DNA of 61,185 bases from Alphaproteobacteria bacterium (GCA_016869275.1 VGEO01000011.1:1-61185), one strand, 5' to 3'. Positions 51,845 to 60,846 are shown, counted from the stretch's first letter. Numbers and translations: made by a program. Notes: generated by a model not told the origin, from the letters alone.

Positions 51845-52099
51845 GTGGGCGAAGAACAGCGTATCGCCGAGCGGTGGGACAGCAGCGATCCGGTCCAAGT
51901 CGAGACCGAGGGCCGGCTGCATGCCTGCACGCTCAAGAACCTGTCGGTGACCGGCGCCGCCGTCGCGCTCGCCGAATGTCGGCTCGCGACCGAGCAACAG
52001 GTCACGCTGTGGCTGTCCGACACCGTATCGCTGCCGGCGCGGGTGGTGTGGACCAAGCAGGCCGAGTGCGGCATGGCGTTCCTCAAGCAGTGGAGCTGA
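51845..52099 (+). CDS. PilZ domain protein
   Basis: 84 residues from GTG 51845 (or 92 from TTG 51821). The frame EEQRIAERWDSSDPVQVETE, then CTLKNLSVTGAAVAL with the (D/N)xSxxG motif and VSLPARVVWTKQAECGMAFL, fits the short PilZ family. The Arg pair of the c-di-GMP binding RxxxR motif is not clear (QRIAERW is near), so binding is uncertain. c-di-GMP enzymes at 23.9 and 59.1 kb offer a signal. Confidence 0.75.
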   Translation: MGEEQRIAERWDSSDPVQVETEGRLHACTLKNLSVTGAAVALAECRLATEQQVTLWLSDTVSLPARVVWTKQAECGMAFLKQWS

Positions 52100-52161
52100 G
52101 CGGCTTCCCCGCTTCGCGGAACGCATCCTGCCGCGCGTGCTAAAGTGGTCGTGACCGGCCC

Positions 52162-53421
52162 ATGACCAGCACCGCAACCCCGGCCCGCCGGCGCCTCGCG
52201 CGCGAACCCCTCGCCGCGGTCGGCTTCGACCCGGCGGCCGCGACCGCCGTCGTCGACCCGCACCCGGCGCTCCACGCGCTGCGCGCGCAGACCCCGGTCG
52301 CGTGGAGCCCGACCTTGGGCGGCTGGATCCTCACCCGTTACGACGACGTCCGCACCGTGCTCATGGACTATCGCCGGTTCTCATCGGACCGCATGCGGCC
52401 GTTTTTCGGGCACCTCGATCCGGCACGGCGCGCAACGGTTGCGCACCTCGAGCGCTACGTGACGCCGTGGGCGGTGTTCAACGATCCGCCGGTCCATACC
52501 CGCGTCCGCACGATCCTCAATCGCACCTTCATCCCGCGCGTCGAGGGGATGACGCCGCGGATCCGGGCGATCGTCGCCGATCTCCTCGCCGGCTTGGAAG
52601 GGCGCGCCGATTTCGACGTCATCGCCAACTTCGCCTATCCGCTGCCGGCGGCCGTCATCATGACGATGATGGGGACGCCGCTCGCCGATATCGCGTCGAT
52701 GCGGATTTGGTCGGACGCGCTCGCCGAGTTCATCGGTTCGGGTCTGCTCGCGCCCGACAAGTACGCCCGCGCCGATGCCGCGACCGCGGCCATGGCCGAT
52801 TATTTCGCGGCGATGATCGCCGAGCGCCGGCGCGCGCCGCGCGACGATCTCTTGAGCGACTTGATGCAGCCGGGCGACGACGGCACCCGGATCGCGGACG
52901 ACGAGCTGGTCGCGACCGCGATCCTGATGCTGTTCGCTGGCCACGAGACCACCACCAACCTCGTCACCAACGGCTTGTCGGAGCTTCTTCGTCACCCGGC
53001 GCAGCTCGCCCTGCTCCGCGCCGACGCCGGGTTGGCGCCATCGACGGTCGAGGAAGTGCTCCGCTATCAGGGGCCAACGGCGGCGATGACCCGGATCGTC
53101 CGCGAGGATCTCGAACTCGGCGGCGTTCCGCTTCGCGCCGGCGATCGGGTCTACGCCATGATCAACGCCGCCAACCGCGATCCGGCGCGGTTTCCCGACC
53201 CGGACCGCTTCGATATCCGGCGCAACCCCCAGGGCATCCTCACCTTCGGCGCCGGCATTCACCTGTGCGTCGGTGCGCCCTTGGCCCGGCTCGAAGCGCA
53301 GATCGCGCTTCCCGCGCTGCTCGCGCGCTGTCCCGGGTTGCGCGCGCTCGAGCCCGAACGCGACTGGCATGTCTCGGTCGTGTTGCGCGGCCTGCGCCGG
53401 TTCCGGGTCGCGACCCGGTAG
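52162..53421 (+). CDS. Cytochrome P450, bacterial soluble class
   Basis: 419 residues, usual for bacterial CYPs. I-helix with AGHETTTNLV (acid/Thr pair for oxygen activation), ExxR in TVEEVLRYQG, and the heme loop FGAGIHLCVGAPLARLE with Cys369 as iron ligand. Hydroxylates an unknown lipophilic substrate. No ferredoxin or reductase gene adjoins, so it borrows electrons from elsewhere. It converges with the molybdenum hydroxylase gene with 12 bp between them. Confidence 0.95.
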   Translation: MTSTATPARRRLAREPLAAVGFDPAAATAVVDPHPALHALRAQTPVAWSPTLGGWILTRYDDVRTVLMDYRRFSSDRMRPFFGHLDPARRATVAHLERYVTPWAVFNDPPVHTRVRTILNRTFIPRVEGMTPRIRAIVADLLAGLEGRADFDVIANFAYPLPAAVIMTMMGTPLADIASMRIWSDALAEFIGSGLLAPDKYARADAATAAMADYFAAMIAERRRAPRDDLLSDLMQPGDDGTRIADDELVATAILMLFAGHETTTNLVTNGLSELLRHPAQLALLRADAGLAPSTVEEVLRYQGPTAAMTRIVREDLELGGVPLRAGDRVYAMINAANRDPARFPDPDRFDIRRNPQGILTFGAGIHLCVGAPLARLEAQIALPALLARCPGLRALEPERDWHVSVVLRGLRRFRVATR

Positions 53422-53433
53422 GGGGCCGTCGAT

Positions 53434-55776
53434 CTAGCGTTCCCTGCGCCGAGCCGCCGCGATCGCCGCCCATACCCGCGCCGGGGTCGCCGGCATGTCG
53501 ATGTGGCGGACGCCCAGCGGTGCCAGCGCGTCCAGGATCGCGTTGACGACCGCGGGGAGGGCGCCGACGCAGCCCGACTCGCCGCCGCCTTTGACGCCGA
53601 GCACGTTGGTCGTGCACGGGTGGGTGTCGTCGAGCAGGACGGCGAGCGGCGGGATGTCCTCGGCCCGCGGCAGCGCGTAGTCCATGAGCGTCCCCGACAA
53701 CAGTTGCCCGCTCGCCGGGTCGTAGACGACGTTCTCCATCACGGCTTGGCCGATCCCTTGTGCGACGCCGCCATGGACCTGGCCTTCGAGCAGGCGCGGG
53801 TTGACGACGCGGCCATAGTCGTCCGCCACCCAGTAGCCGACCAGCGCGAGCGCTCCGGTCTCGGGGTCGATCTCGACCTCGCAGACGTGGCAGCCGTTCG
53901 GGAAGGTCGGCCCGGTCGCGCGAAAACGGCCCTCGCCTTCGAGGATCGCGCCGTTGCCGCCATCGCCGGCCTCGGCCCGGCCGAGCGCCGCCGCGACGTC
54001 GACGAAGGCGATCCGCCGGTCGGTGCCGATGACGCGGTACTCGCCCTCGGCGAAATCGAGATCGGCGGCGGCGACTTCGAGCAAATCGGCGGCCTTGGGC
54101 CGCGCCTTGGCGACGATTTGGTCCATCGCCTGGCGCATCGCGGTGCCGCCCACCACCATCGAGCGCGAGGCCGAGGTGCCGTGGCCTTCGGCCGTGGTCG
54201 CGGTGTCGCCCTGGCGGACGCGGACGCACTCGAACGGCACGCCCAAATAGCCGGCGATCATCTGGGCGTAGGCAGTCTCGTGGCCCTGGCCCATCGACTG
54301 CGACCCTGAAAGCAGCGTTACCCCGCCGTCGCGCTCGATCCGGATCTGGGCGGCCTCGGGGCCGAATGCCGAGCTGGACGCGGGCTTGATGTGGTTGGCG
54401 AGTCCGAGGCCGCGGTAGCGCCCGCGTGCGGCCGCGGCCTGCCGGCGCGCCGGAAAGCCGGCGGTGTCGGCCAGCGCGATCGCCCGTTCGAGATTGGCGG
54501 CGAAGTCGCCGCTGTCGTAGGTCTGGCCGAGCACGGTTTTGTAGGGGAGTTCCCCGGCCGAGATCATGTTGCGGCGACGGATATCGTCCGGCGCAATCCC
54601 GAGTTCGCGCGCCGCGGCGTCGACCAGCCGCTCCAGCACGTAGTGCGTTTCCGGATTGCCGGCGCCGCGATAGGCATCGATCGGGACCGTGTTGGTGAAG
54701 ACGCCGGTCGCGGCGACGTGGGCGACCGCGATCCGGTAGACCCCGGTCTGCATCGCCTTGGGCGCCAGCACCGGCACCACCGGTCCGGCGTTCGGACAGA
54801 ACGCCCCCATCGCGGCGATGAGATCGAAGCGGATCGCGCGAAAGCGCCCATCGCCGTCGAAGGCGAGCGCCGCCGTCGTCACCTGATCGCGCCCCTGGGT
54901 GTCGCTCACGAATGCGCCGGAACGATCGTTGGTCCACTTGACCGGGCGGCCGCAGAGCTTGGCCGCCCACGCCGCCAACGCGTGCTCGGGGTAGAAGCAG
55001 AAATAGGCGCCGAAGCCGCCGCCGATGTCGGGCGAGATCACCCGCACCCGCTCGCGCGCGACGTTCAGGACCTCGGCCAGCACCTTTTGCACCATGAAGA
55101 CGCCCTGGGTCGGCGTCGTCACGACGTAGGAATCGGTGGCCGCGTCGTAGCTCGCGAGCGCGGCGCGCGGCTCCATCGGGTGAACCGCGACCCGGTTGTT
55201 GACGACGCGGATTTCGACCGCGTGCGGCGCGGCGGCGAAGGCGGCGTCGGTCGCCGCCCGATCGCCGTCCTCCCAGCGAAAGCACACGTTCGCGGGCGCT
55301 TCGTCCCAGATCGTCGGCTGGCCCGGGCTGGCCGCGGTGGCGGTGTCGGCGACGGCAGGCAGCACCGCGTAGTCGATCGCGAGCGCTTCCGCCCCGGCCC
55401 GGGCCGCGGCGAGGCTGGTCGCGACCACGGCCGCGACCGGCTGGCCGGCGTAGGCGACCTTGTCGTGCGCGAGGATCGGGTAGGGCGGCGTCACCGACTT
55501 GTTGCCGGCGCGATCGGTGAGCGGCAGGAGGCACGGGATCGGCCGGAACCCGGCGCGCGCGACGTCGGCACCGGTCAGGACCGCGCAGACGCCGGCGGCA
55601 GCCTGGGCAGTGGTCGCATCGATCGCGCCCACGCGCGCGTGCGCGTGCGGCGAGCGAACGACGTGGAGATAGACCTGGTCCAGCGCGGCGAGGTCGTCGG
55701 TGTAGCGGCCGCGGCCGGTCAGGAACCGGAAGTCCTCCTTGCGGGCGACGCTGTGGCCGGCGCCGAAACGGATCAT
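53434..55776 (-). CDS. Xanthine dehydrogenase-family molybdenum hydroxylase, large subunit (second solitary copy)
   Basis: 780 residues. MIRFGAGHSVARKEDFRFLT, then ISPDIGGGFGAYFCFYPEHA, IDAYRGAGNPETHYVLERL, QSMGQGHETAYAQ and the base Glu (about E733) in LGVKGGGESGCVG. AYRGAGN again excludes form I CO dehydrogenase. Only about a third of residues look the same as in the copy at 29.0 kb. As there, the FAD and iron-sulfur subunit genes are not beside it. Lying between P450 and acyl-CoA ligase genes, a part in aromatic or heterocycle breakdown is likely. Confidence 0.9.
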   Translation of the reverse strand: MIRFGAGHSVARKEDFRFLTGRGRYTDDLAALDQVYLHVVRSPHAHARVGAIDATTAQAAAGVCAVLTGADVARAGFRPIPCLLPLTDRAGNKSVTPPYPILAHDKVAYAGQPVAAVVATSLAAARAGAEALAIDYAVLPAVADTATAASPGQPTIWDEAPANVCFRWEDGDRAATDAAFAAAPHAVEIRVVNNRVAVHPMEPRAALASYDAATDSYVVTTPTQGVFMVQKVLAEVLNVARERVRVISPDIGGGFGAYFCFYPEHALAAWAAKLCGRPVKWTNDRSGAFVSDTQGRDQVTTAALAFDGDGRFRAIRFDLIAAMGAFCPNAGPVVPVLAPKAMQTGVYRIAVAHVAATGVFTNTVPIDAYRGAGNPETHYVLERLVDAAARELGIAPDDIRRRNMISAGELPYKTVLGQTYDSGDFAANLERAIALADTAGFPARRQAAAARGRYRGLGLANHIKPASSSAFGPEAAQIRIERDGGVTLLSGSQSMGQGHETAYAQMIAGYLGVPFECVRVRQGDTATTAEGHGTSASRSMVVGGTAMRQAMDQIVAKARPKAADLLEVAAADLDFAEGEYRVIGTDRRIAFVDVAAALGRAEAGDGGNGAILEGEGRFRATGPTFPNGCHVCEVEIDPETGALALVGYWVADDYGRVVNPRLLEGQVHGGVAQGIGQAVMENVVYDPASGQLLSGTLMDYALPRAEDIPPLAVLLDDTHPCTTNVLGVKGGGESGCVGALPAVVNAILDALAPLGVRHIDMPATPARVWAAIAAARRRER

Positions 55777-55814
55777 GGGCGGAAGGACACGAAAAGCGTT
55801 GGTGGCGGGGTCGG

Positions 55815-56120
55815 CTAGGCCGGCTTGTAGCGCGCGACTTTGATCGTGCCGGCGCGCGCGCGCATCGTGTAACTATCGTGCCACGCCTGCATGCGGAGCA
55901 GCGTGTCCATCGAGAGCCCGAACGCTTTTTCGATGCGGAGAGCCATTTCGGGCGAGAGCGAAGCCTTTTCGTTGATGAGATCGGACAGGGTCGCACGGCG
56001 CACATCAAGTGCCGTGGCGGCGCCCGCGACGGAAAGTCCGAGTTCCTCCAGAATCTCGGTGCGCACGAACGTGCCCGGATGCATTGGCTTCATACCGACG
56101 ACAATGGTCTTGCCGGCCAT
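55815..56120 (-). CDS. higA: HigA-family antitoxin, XRE type
   Basis: 101 residues from ATG 56120, which overlaps the old toxin stop (TGATG). MKPMHPGTFVRTEILEELGL, SVAGAATALDVRRATLSDLI, NEKASLSPEMALRIEKAFGL and MQAWHDSYTMRARA are the hallmarks of HigA partners of GraT/HigB toxins. The HTH is intact, so it can still repress its promoter (palindrome at 56223). A short tail (GTIKVARYKPA) is also usual. Its toxin is reduced to a scar. Confidence 0.92.
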   Translation of the reverse strand: MAGKTIVVGMKPMHPGTFVRTEILEELGLSVAGAATALDVRRATLSDLINEKASLSPEMALRIEKAFGLSMDTLLRMQAWHDSYTMRARAGTIKVARYKPA

Positions 56121-56214
56121 CAGTGGTAGTCCTCGCGTCGCGACGAATGCCGTGATCGTCGTCGCCTTCGAGCAAGCGCCTAAGCCCGCGATGCCGTACA
56201 CCGCGAATGGTCAC
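56120..56214 (-). pseudogene. HigB/GraT toxin remnant with internal deletion
   Basis: From GTG 56214 the frame reads MTIRGVRHRGLRRLLEGDDD and HGIRRD, the N-terminus of GraT/HigB toxins (for example IRSFRHKGLRRLFE). The normal end of such toxins, DYH-stop, is found at 56120-56131 in another frame, directly overlapping the higA start. About 65 residues between them are gone. So the toxin was removed by an internal deletion while both ends and the antitoxin stayed. Confidence 0.7.
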
Positions 56215-56222
56215 GTGTCATA

Positions 56223-56241
56223 TGTACGGTTTAACCGTACA
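56223..56241. promoter_or_regulatory. Perfect 19-bp palindrome, operator of the higA promoter
   Basis: TGTACGGTT-T-AACCGTACA: two 9-bp arms around one base, just before the toxin start. HigA proteins bind such palindromes as dimers to repress their operon. The acyl-CoA ligase gene on the other strand begins 71 bp away, so HigA may also affect it. Confidence 0.8.
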
Positions 56242-56311
56242 CATGTCAAATGCGAAACCGGCGCCGATCCGCTTGGCAAGAACGGGGGCTCATGGCAATA
56301 GTCGAACTCCG

Positions 56312-57904
56312 ATGTCCCCCTCGCTCGACGCGCGCCGGCGCGCCAATCTCGGCTACCTGAACCTCGATGCCGCGACCGCCCATGCCGCGCGGCCCGCGAT
56401 CCTCGACTACGCAACGACGCCGCCTCGGTTCGTCAGCCACGGCGAGATGTTCGCGGCGATGGAGCGGGTCGGGGCGGCGGCGCAAGGCGCCGGCTTGAAG
56501 CCGGGCGACGTCGTCGTGCTGGCGATGACCAATCGCGCCGAGTTCATCGCCGCGTTCTTCGGCCTGATGCGCGCGGGCGCGGTGCCGATCCCGCTCAACA
56601 TCAAGCTCGGCGCCGACACGATTCGGTTCATCCTCGACGATTCGCGCGCGGTCGCGGCGGTGGTCGAGCCCGAAGCCAACCCGCACGTGGTCGCGTTGGT
56701 CGACGCGGCCGGGCTCGGGATCCGGATCGCCCTCGCCGCCGCGCCGCCCTCCGGATGGCAGAGCTACGCCGGCTGGCTCGATGCCGCCGATCCGGCCGCG
56801 CTCGACCCACCGGCGATCGAAGGTCCGCAAATCGCCTTCATACCCTACACCTCGGGTTCGACCGGGCGGCCCAAGGGCGTGATGCTGGCGCACCGAGGTC
56901 TCCTCTGGAGCATCCGCACGGCGCAGAAGTATCGCCCGTCGGGACCCGACGACCGCGCGCTCGTCGCCGGGCCGCTCTACCACAAGAACGCGATGCGCGA
57001 GGGCGTGAAGCCCCGGCTCCACGCCGGCGGCTCGGTCGTGCTGATGCCCCGGTTCGATCCGCGCGCGGCGTTGGTCGCCCTGGCCGAGCATTCGTGCGTC
57101 CATTTCGCCGGCGTGCCGGCGATGTTCAAGCTGATGCTGCAGCAGCGCGATCTGCTGGCGCGGCTCACGTTTCCCAAGCTCAAGGGCCTCGCCATGGGTT
57201 CGGCGGTGGTCGGCGCCGAGCTCCTGCACGCGGTCGAGGCCGCGTTCCGCGTCCCTGCCCGCGACACCTATGGGTTGACGGAGGGCGGCGGGCCGTTGGG
57301 CTCGCCCTTGGACGGACGCCGCCTGCCGCCGGAAAGCTGCGGCGTCCAGGCGCCCGAAGTCGAGCTCAGGCTGGTCGACCGTGACGGGCGCGCGAATACT
57401 GGGCAAGGCGAGCTGTGGGTCAAAAGTCCGGTGGTCGCGGTCGGCTATTTGAACCTGCCCGACCTCACCGCCGAGCGGCTCCGCGACGGCTGGCTTCGCA
57501 CCGGCGATGTGTTCCGGCGCGACGCCGAGGGCTTCTACTATTTTCTCGGCCGCACCGACGATGCGTTTCGCTCGGGCGGCGAGAATATCTACCCCAAGGA
57601 AGTCGAGAACCTGCTGCTCGGCCATCCCGGCGTCGCCGACGTCGCGGTCATCCCGGCGCCGCATCCGGTCAAGGGCCAGGTGCCGATTGCGCTGGTCGTC
57701 CGCCGCACCGGCACCGAGACCGGCGAAGACGAGCTCAAGCGATACTGCCTTGCCAACGGGCCGGCCTACGCCCACCCGCGGCGGGTGTTCTTCATCGACG
57801 CGATCCCGCTCGGCGGGACCGAGAAGGTCGATCCTAAGGCGGTGCGCGAACTGGGGACGAAGCTCCTCGCCGCGAGATCGGATGCTCCCGAACCAAGCCG
57901 GTAA
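56312..57904 (+). CDS. AMP-dependent acyl-CoA synthetase
   Basis: 530 residues from ATG 56312. ANL-family motifs: IPYTSGSTGRPKGVMLAH (phosphate loop), YGLTEGGGP, GELWVKSP, GWLRTGDVFRRDAEGFYYFL, GRTDDAFRSGGENIYPKEVE and the acyl-adenylate Lys in GGTEKVDPKAVRE. Activates a carboxylic acid to its CoA thioester with ATP. Substrate unknown; medium or long chain or aryl acid fits the surrounding P450 and oxidation genes. Longer starts cross the HigA operator and are unlikely. Confidence 0.92.
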   Translation: MSPSLDARRRANLGYLNLDAATAHAARPAILDYATTPPRFVSHGEMFAAMERVGAAAQGAGLKPGDVVVLAMTNRAEFIAAFFGLMRAGAVPIPLNIKLGADTIRFILDDSRAVAAVVEPEANPHVVALVDAAGLGIRIALAAAPPSGWQSYAGWLDAADPAALDPPAIEGPQIAFIPYTSGSTGRPKGVMLAHRGLLWSIRTAQKYRPSGPDDRALVAGPLYHKNAMREGVKPRLHAGGSVVLMPRFDPRAALVALAEHSCVHFAGVPAMFKLMLQQRDLLARLTFPKLKGLAMGSAVVGAELLHAVEAAFRVPARDTYGLTEGGGPLGSPLDGRRLPPESCGVQAPEVELRLVDRDGRANTGQGELWVKSPVVAVGYLNLPDLTAERLRDGWLRTGDVFRRDAEGFYYFLGRTDDAFRSGGENIYPKEVENLLLGHPGVADVAVIPAPHPVKGQVPIALVVRRTGTETGEDELKRYCLANGPAYAHPRRVFFIDAIPLGGTEKVDPKAVRELGTKLLAARSDAPEPSR

Positions 57905-57938
57905 AGAAGCAGCGCCGTCATCTCGCAGCTTGGGGTCT

Positions 57939-58022
57939 GGGGCACACCCTCGATACTCCCTCCCCCGCGGAGCGGGGGAGGGAGTATCGAGGACGGCTCC
58001 GCTCGGCGCAGGGAGGGAGACC
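57939..58022. repeat. Family A palindromic repeat
   Basis: CACACCCTCGATACTCCCTC then CCCCGCGGAGCGGGG and GGAGGGAGTATCGAGG; CCTCGATACTCCCTCCCCCG and its inverse form an almost perfect 21-bp stem. A tail GGCTCCGCTCGGCGCAGGGA matches the copies near 4.3 and 41.7 kb. Placed between converging genes. Confidence 0.8.
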
Positions 58023-58052
58023 GAAACGTACGAGATGCGTGCCCGCGATAGC

Positions 58053-59030
58053 TCAGGGCTCCAGCACGATCTTCCCGAAGAAAGCGCGCGCTTCCATCAT
58101 GGCCTCGGCATCGGCCAGGCGCGCGAGCGGCAACCGCTCGGTCACGACCGGTTCGAGCTTGCCGGCGGCAACCGCGGCCAACGCGGTCGCGATGTCGTCC
58201 TGGGTATAGCTGTTCGAGCCCAGGACTTTGAGCTCGCGCACCCAGATGAAGCGCAGGTCTTCCTTGGGGTCGTAGCCGGCGGTGGCGCCGCAGGTGATGA
58301 GGCGGCCTCCTTTCTTGAGGGTGCGCAAGCTCGGGACCCAGGTATCGCCGCCGGTGTTGTTGACGACGACGTCGACGCCCTGCTTGCCGGTCAGAGCCCA
58401 GGCGGCGCGGCTGAAATCGCCCGTGCTCATGTCGATCATCGCGTCGGCGCCGAGCGCTTTCAAGCGCATGCACTTCTCGGCCGAACCGGCGACCACGATG
58501 GTGCGCAGGCCGTGGAGCTTGGCGATCTGAAGGCAGGCGATCCCGACGCCACCGCTCGCGCCGACGATCAGAATCGACTCGCCGGCCTGGATGCGGCCGT
58601 GCGTCGTCAACATGCGTTGCGCGGTGCCGTAGTTGATCGGGATCGCGGCACCGGTCGCGAATCCGATCGGGGCGGGAAGCCGGAGCAGGTTCTTGGCCGG
58701 GACCCGCACCAGCTCGGCGAAACCGCCCGGGATCTCCTCGCCCATCATGCCCCCATCGGTCTGCGGGTTGACGATCACCCGCTCGCCGATGCGCCAGTCC
58801 GCCACCGCCGACCCCAGCGCCGCGACCTCGCCGGCGACGTCGCCGCCGGAGATGAACGGCATCGGCACCGGGAAGCCCGGCATGCCGCGACGGACGAAGA
58901 TGTCGAGATGGTTGAGCCCGCACGCCCTGACCCGCACGACGACGTCGTCCGGCCCGGGCGTCGGATCGGGCCAGTCGCGATAGACGATATTCTCGAGGCC
59001 GCCTTGGCGCTCGATCACGGCTGCTTTCAC
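58053..59030 (-). CDS. Zinc-type alcohol dehydrogenase / quinone oxidoreductase
   Basis: 325 residues, MDR superfamily. MKAAVIERQGGLENIVYRDW, VRVRACGLNHLDIFVRRGMP, GGDVAGEVAALGSAVADW and the NADPH motif ILIVGASGGVGIACLQIAK are typical of quinone oxidoreductase or zinc-free members; the structural zinc Cys cluster is absent. CGLNHLD is seen in crotonyl-CoA reductase-like subfamilies as well. Reduces an enone or quinone; substrate unknown. Confidence 0.9.
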   Translation of the reverse strand: MKAAVIERQGGLENIVYRDWPDPTPGPDDVVVRVRACGLNHLDIFVRRGMPGFPVPMPFISGGDVAGEVAALGSAVADWRIGERVIVNPQTDGGMMGEEIPGGFAELVRVPAKNLLRLPAPIGFATGAAIPINYGTAQRMLTTHGRIQAGESILIVGASGGVGIACLQIAKLHGLRTIVVAGSAEKCMRLKALGADAMIDMSTGDFSRAAWALTGKQGVDVVVNNTGGDTWVPSLRTLKKGGRLITCGATAGYDPKEDLRFIWVRELKVLGSNSYTQDDIATALAAVAAGKLEPVVTERLPLARLADAEAMMEARAFFGKIVLEP

Positions 59031-59139
59031 GGATTAACCTCGTTGACTGCGGCACGCCACCTTAGCCGCGGCGCGCGGCCAACTCTACCCGCCGGATTCG
59101 AATCCTGTTAGCTTACGTCCGCGCTGATCGGCTCGACTC

Positions 59140-60846
59140 ATGGACCTGCAACCACTTCGATTCTTGTCCAGCGCGATCGATCGATCCTCGGCGCTCGCCG
59201 AAACCTACGCCCCGATCTTGATCCTCGTCGCGCTCGTCGTCGCGCTCGGAGCCGGCTACGTCCTGTTTGGGGCGCTCGAGCGGATGCGCGCTTACGAGTC
59301 GCTGACGGCGCGCAAAGGATGGATCGTAACCGGCGGACTGGCCGGCGGCATCGGTCTGTGGGCGGCGCATACGATCGCGTGGCTCTCGCTCACGCTGCCG
59401 GTCGCCCGCACCTTCGACCTCGGCGGCGTCTTATTGGCCGCCGGCGCGGCCGTGGTCGGATGCGGCGTTGCGTTGGCGCTGGTCGCGCCCGAGTGGGTGA
59501 CCTGCAGTCGGCGACTCGCCGCCGCCGCGATCGCCGGCGCGGCGATCGCGGCGGCGCATTACATCGGCGTCATCGCGATCAATATCGAGGTGATCGTCTT
59601 CTTCGCACCGATCCCGTTCATGCTCGCAATCGCTGCGGCGATCGTCGGCGGCGTTGCCGCGTTCGAACTCAAGTTCCGGCTGTCAGGGGTCGAACTGGGC
59701 CGGTTCGATGGCGGGCGCCTCGCCGCCGGCGTCGCGTTTGGGGCGGCGATCGTTCTATCGCACTACTTGAACGAACTGGCGTCGGTATTCTTCCCGAGCG
59801 GGCGGCCGCGCGTGGCCGGCGCGCTCGATGCGGTTGGAATCGGCGCGCTTGCCGGCGTTGCCGCCATCCTTGCGCTCGGGCTGGTCGCGGGCGCGGTCAC
59901 GTTCGACCGCCGCATCGTCCGCGCCCGCCAGATGGCACGCCAGTCGCGGGCACTGCTGGCCGATGCCACTGACAGCCTGCCCGACGGCCTGGCGATTCTC
60001 GACGCCAGCGGCTACATCGTCCTCGCCAATGCCGGGCTCCGCCGCCTGTTCCCGTCGCTCGATCGCCAGACCGGCGCCGTCGTCCACTTCAATGACGTTT
60101 TCCCGATGTACCTGAGCGGTGTGCGCAGCGCGTGCGGCGTCAACTACGACGCATTCGAGAGCTTGTCGCGGCGGACCGACGATTACGTCGAGACCGAAGC
60201 CTCGCTCGGCGACGGCCGGATCATGCTTGTGCTTGATCAACGCACCCCATCGGGAAGCTTCGTCCTGGGCTTTGCCGACGTCACGTCGGAACGGCAGTTT
60301 CAAAAACAGTTGGAGCATCTCGCTCTCCACGATTCGTTGACCGGGCTGCCGAACCGGGTCCTGTTCGAGGACCGTCTGACGCTCGCCGCGGCCCAAGTGC
60401 GGCGGCGGCAGACCTCGCTCGCGGTGTTTTATATCGACCTCAACTTGTTCAAGCCGGTCAACGATAGCTTCGGCCACGACGGCGGCGACGCGGTTCTGCG
60501 CGAGATCGGCCGCCGGCTGGTGGCATTGCTGCGCTCGACCGATACCGCGGCGCGCATGGGCGGCGACGAGTTCGCCGTGATCCTGCAGCCCGACGTCGAC
60601 GCGCAAGTCGCGGCCAAGGTCGGCGCCCGTATCGTCGATGAGCTGGCGCGCCCGATCGCGATCGGCAACGCGACCGCGCGCGTGACGGCCAGCATCGGCT
60701 ATGCGATTTACCCGCAGCACAACGACGATCTCAGCGCGCTGATGCAACTCGCTGACGCCGCCATGTACCGCGCCAAAGAGTCAGGCGGCGGCCGGCTGAT
60801 CGCGCACGAAGAGGCGCCGGTGCCGAACTCGGTCGCCACCGCATAG
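59140..60846 (+). CDS. Diguanylate cyclase with degenerate MHYT membrane sensor
   Basis: 568 residues. About seven TM helices (23-275) with three degenerate MHYT repeats: GIGLWAAHTIAW, AAAHYIGVIAI and VLSHYLNELA; the His stays in each, but Met and Thr are lost. A PAS-like segment (about 285-395) follows, then a GGDEF domain (about 405-560) with NRVLFEDRL, FKPVNDSFGHDGGD and the active site ARMGGDEFAVIL. RSTD five residues before GGDEF is the inhibitory I-site. No EAL domain follows. It should make c-di-GMP. MHYT domains are thought to bind copper or a gas. Confidence 0.9.
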   Translation: MDLQPLRFLSSAIDRSSALAETYAPILILVALVVALGAGYVLFGALERMRAYESLTARKGWIVTGGLAGGIGLWAAHTIAWLSLTLPVARTFDLGGVLLAAGAAVVGCGVALALVAPEWVTCSRRLAAAAIAGAAIAAAHYIGVIAINIEVIVFFAPIPFMLAIAAAIVGGVAAFELKFRLSGVELGRFDGGRLAAGVAFGAAIVLSHYLNELASVFFPSGRPRVAGALDAVGIGALAGVAAILALGLVAGAVTFDRRIVRARQMARQSRALLADATDSLPDGLAILDASGYIVLANAGLRRLFPSLDRQTGAVVHFNDVFPMYLSGVRSACGVNYDAFESLSRRTDDYVETEASLGDGRIMLVLDQRTPSGSFVLGFADVTSERQFQKQLEHLALHDSLTGLPNRVLFEDRLTLAAAQVRRRQTSLAVFYIDLNLFKPVNDSFGHDGGDAVLREIGRRLVALLRSTDTAARMGGDEFAVILQPDVDAQVAAKVGARIVDELARPIAIGNATARVTASIGYAIYPQHNDDLSALMQLADAAMYRAKESGGGRLIAHEEAPVPNSVATA

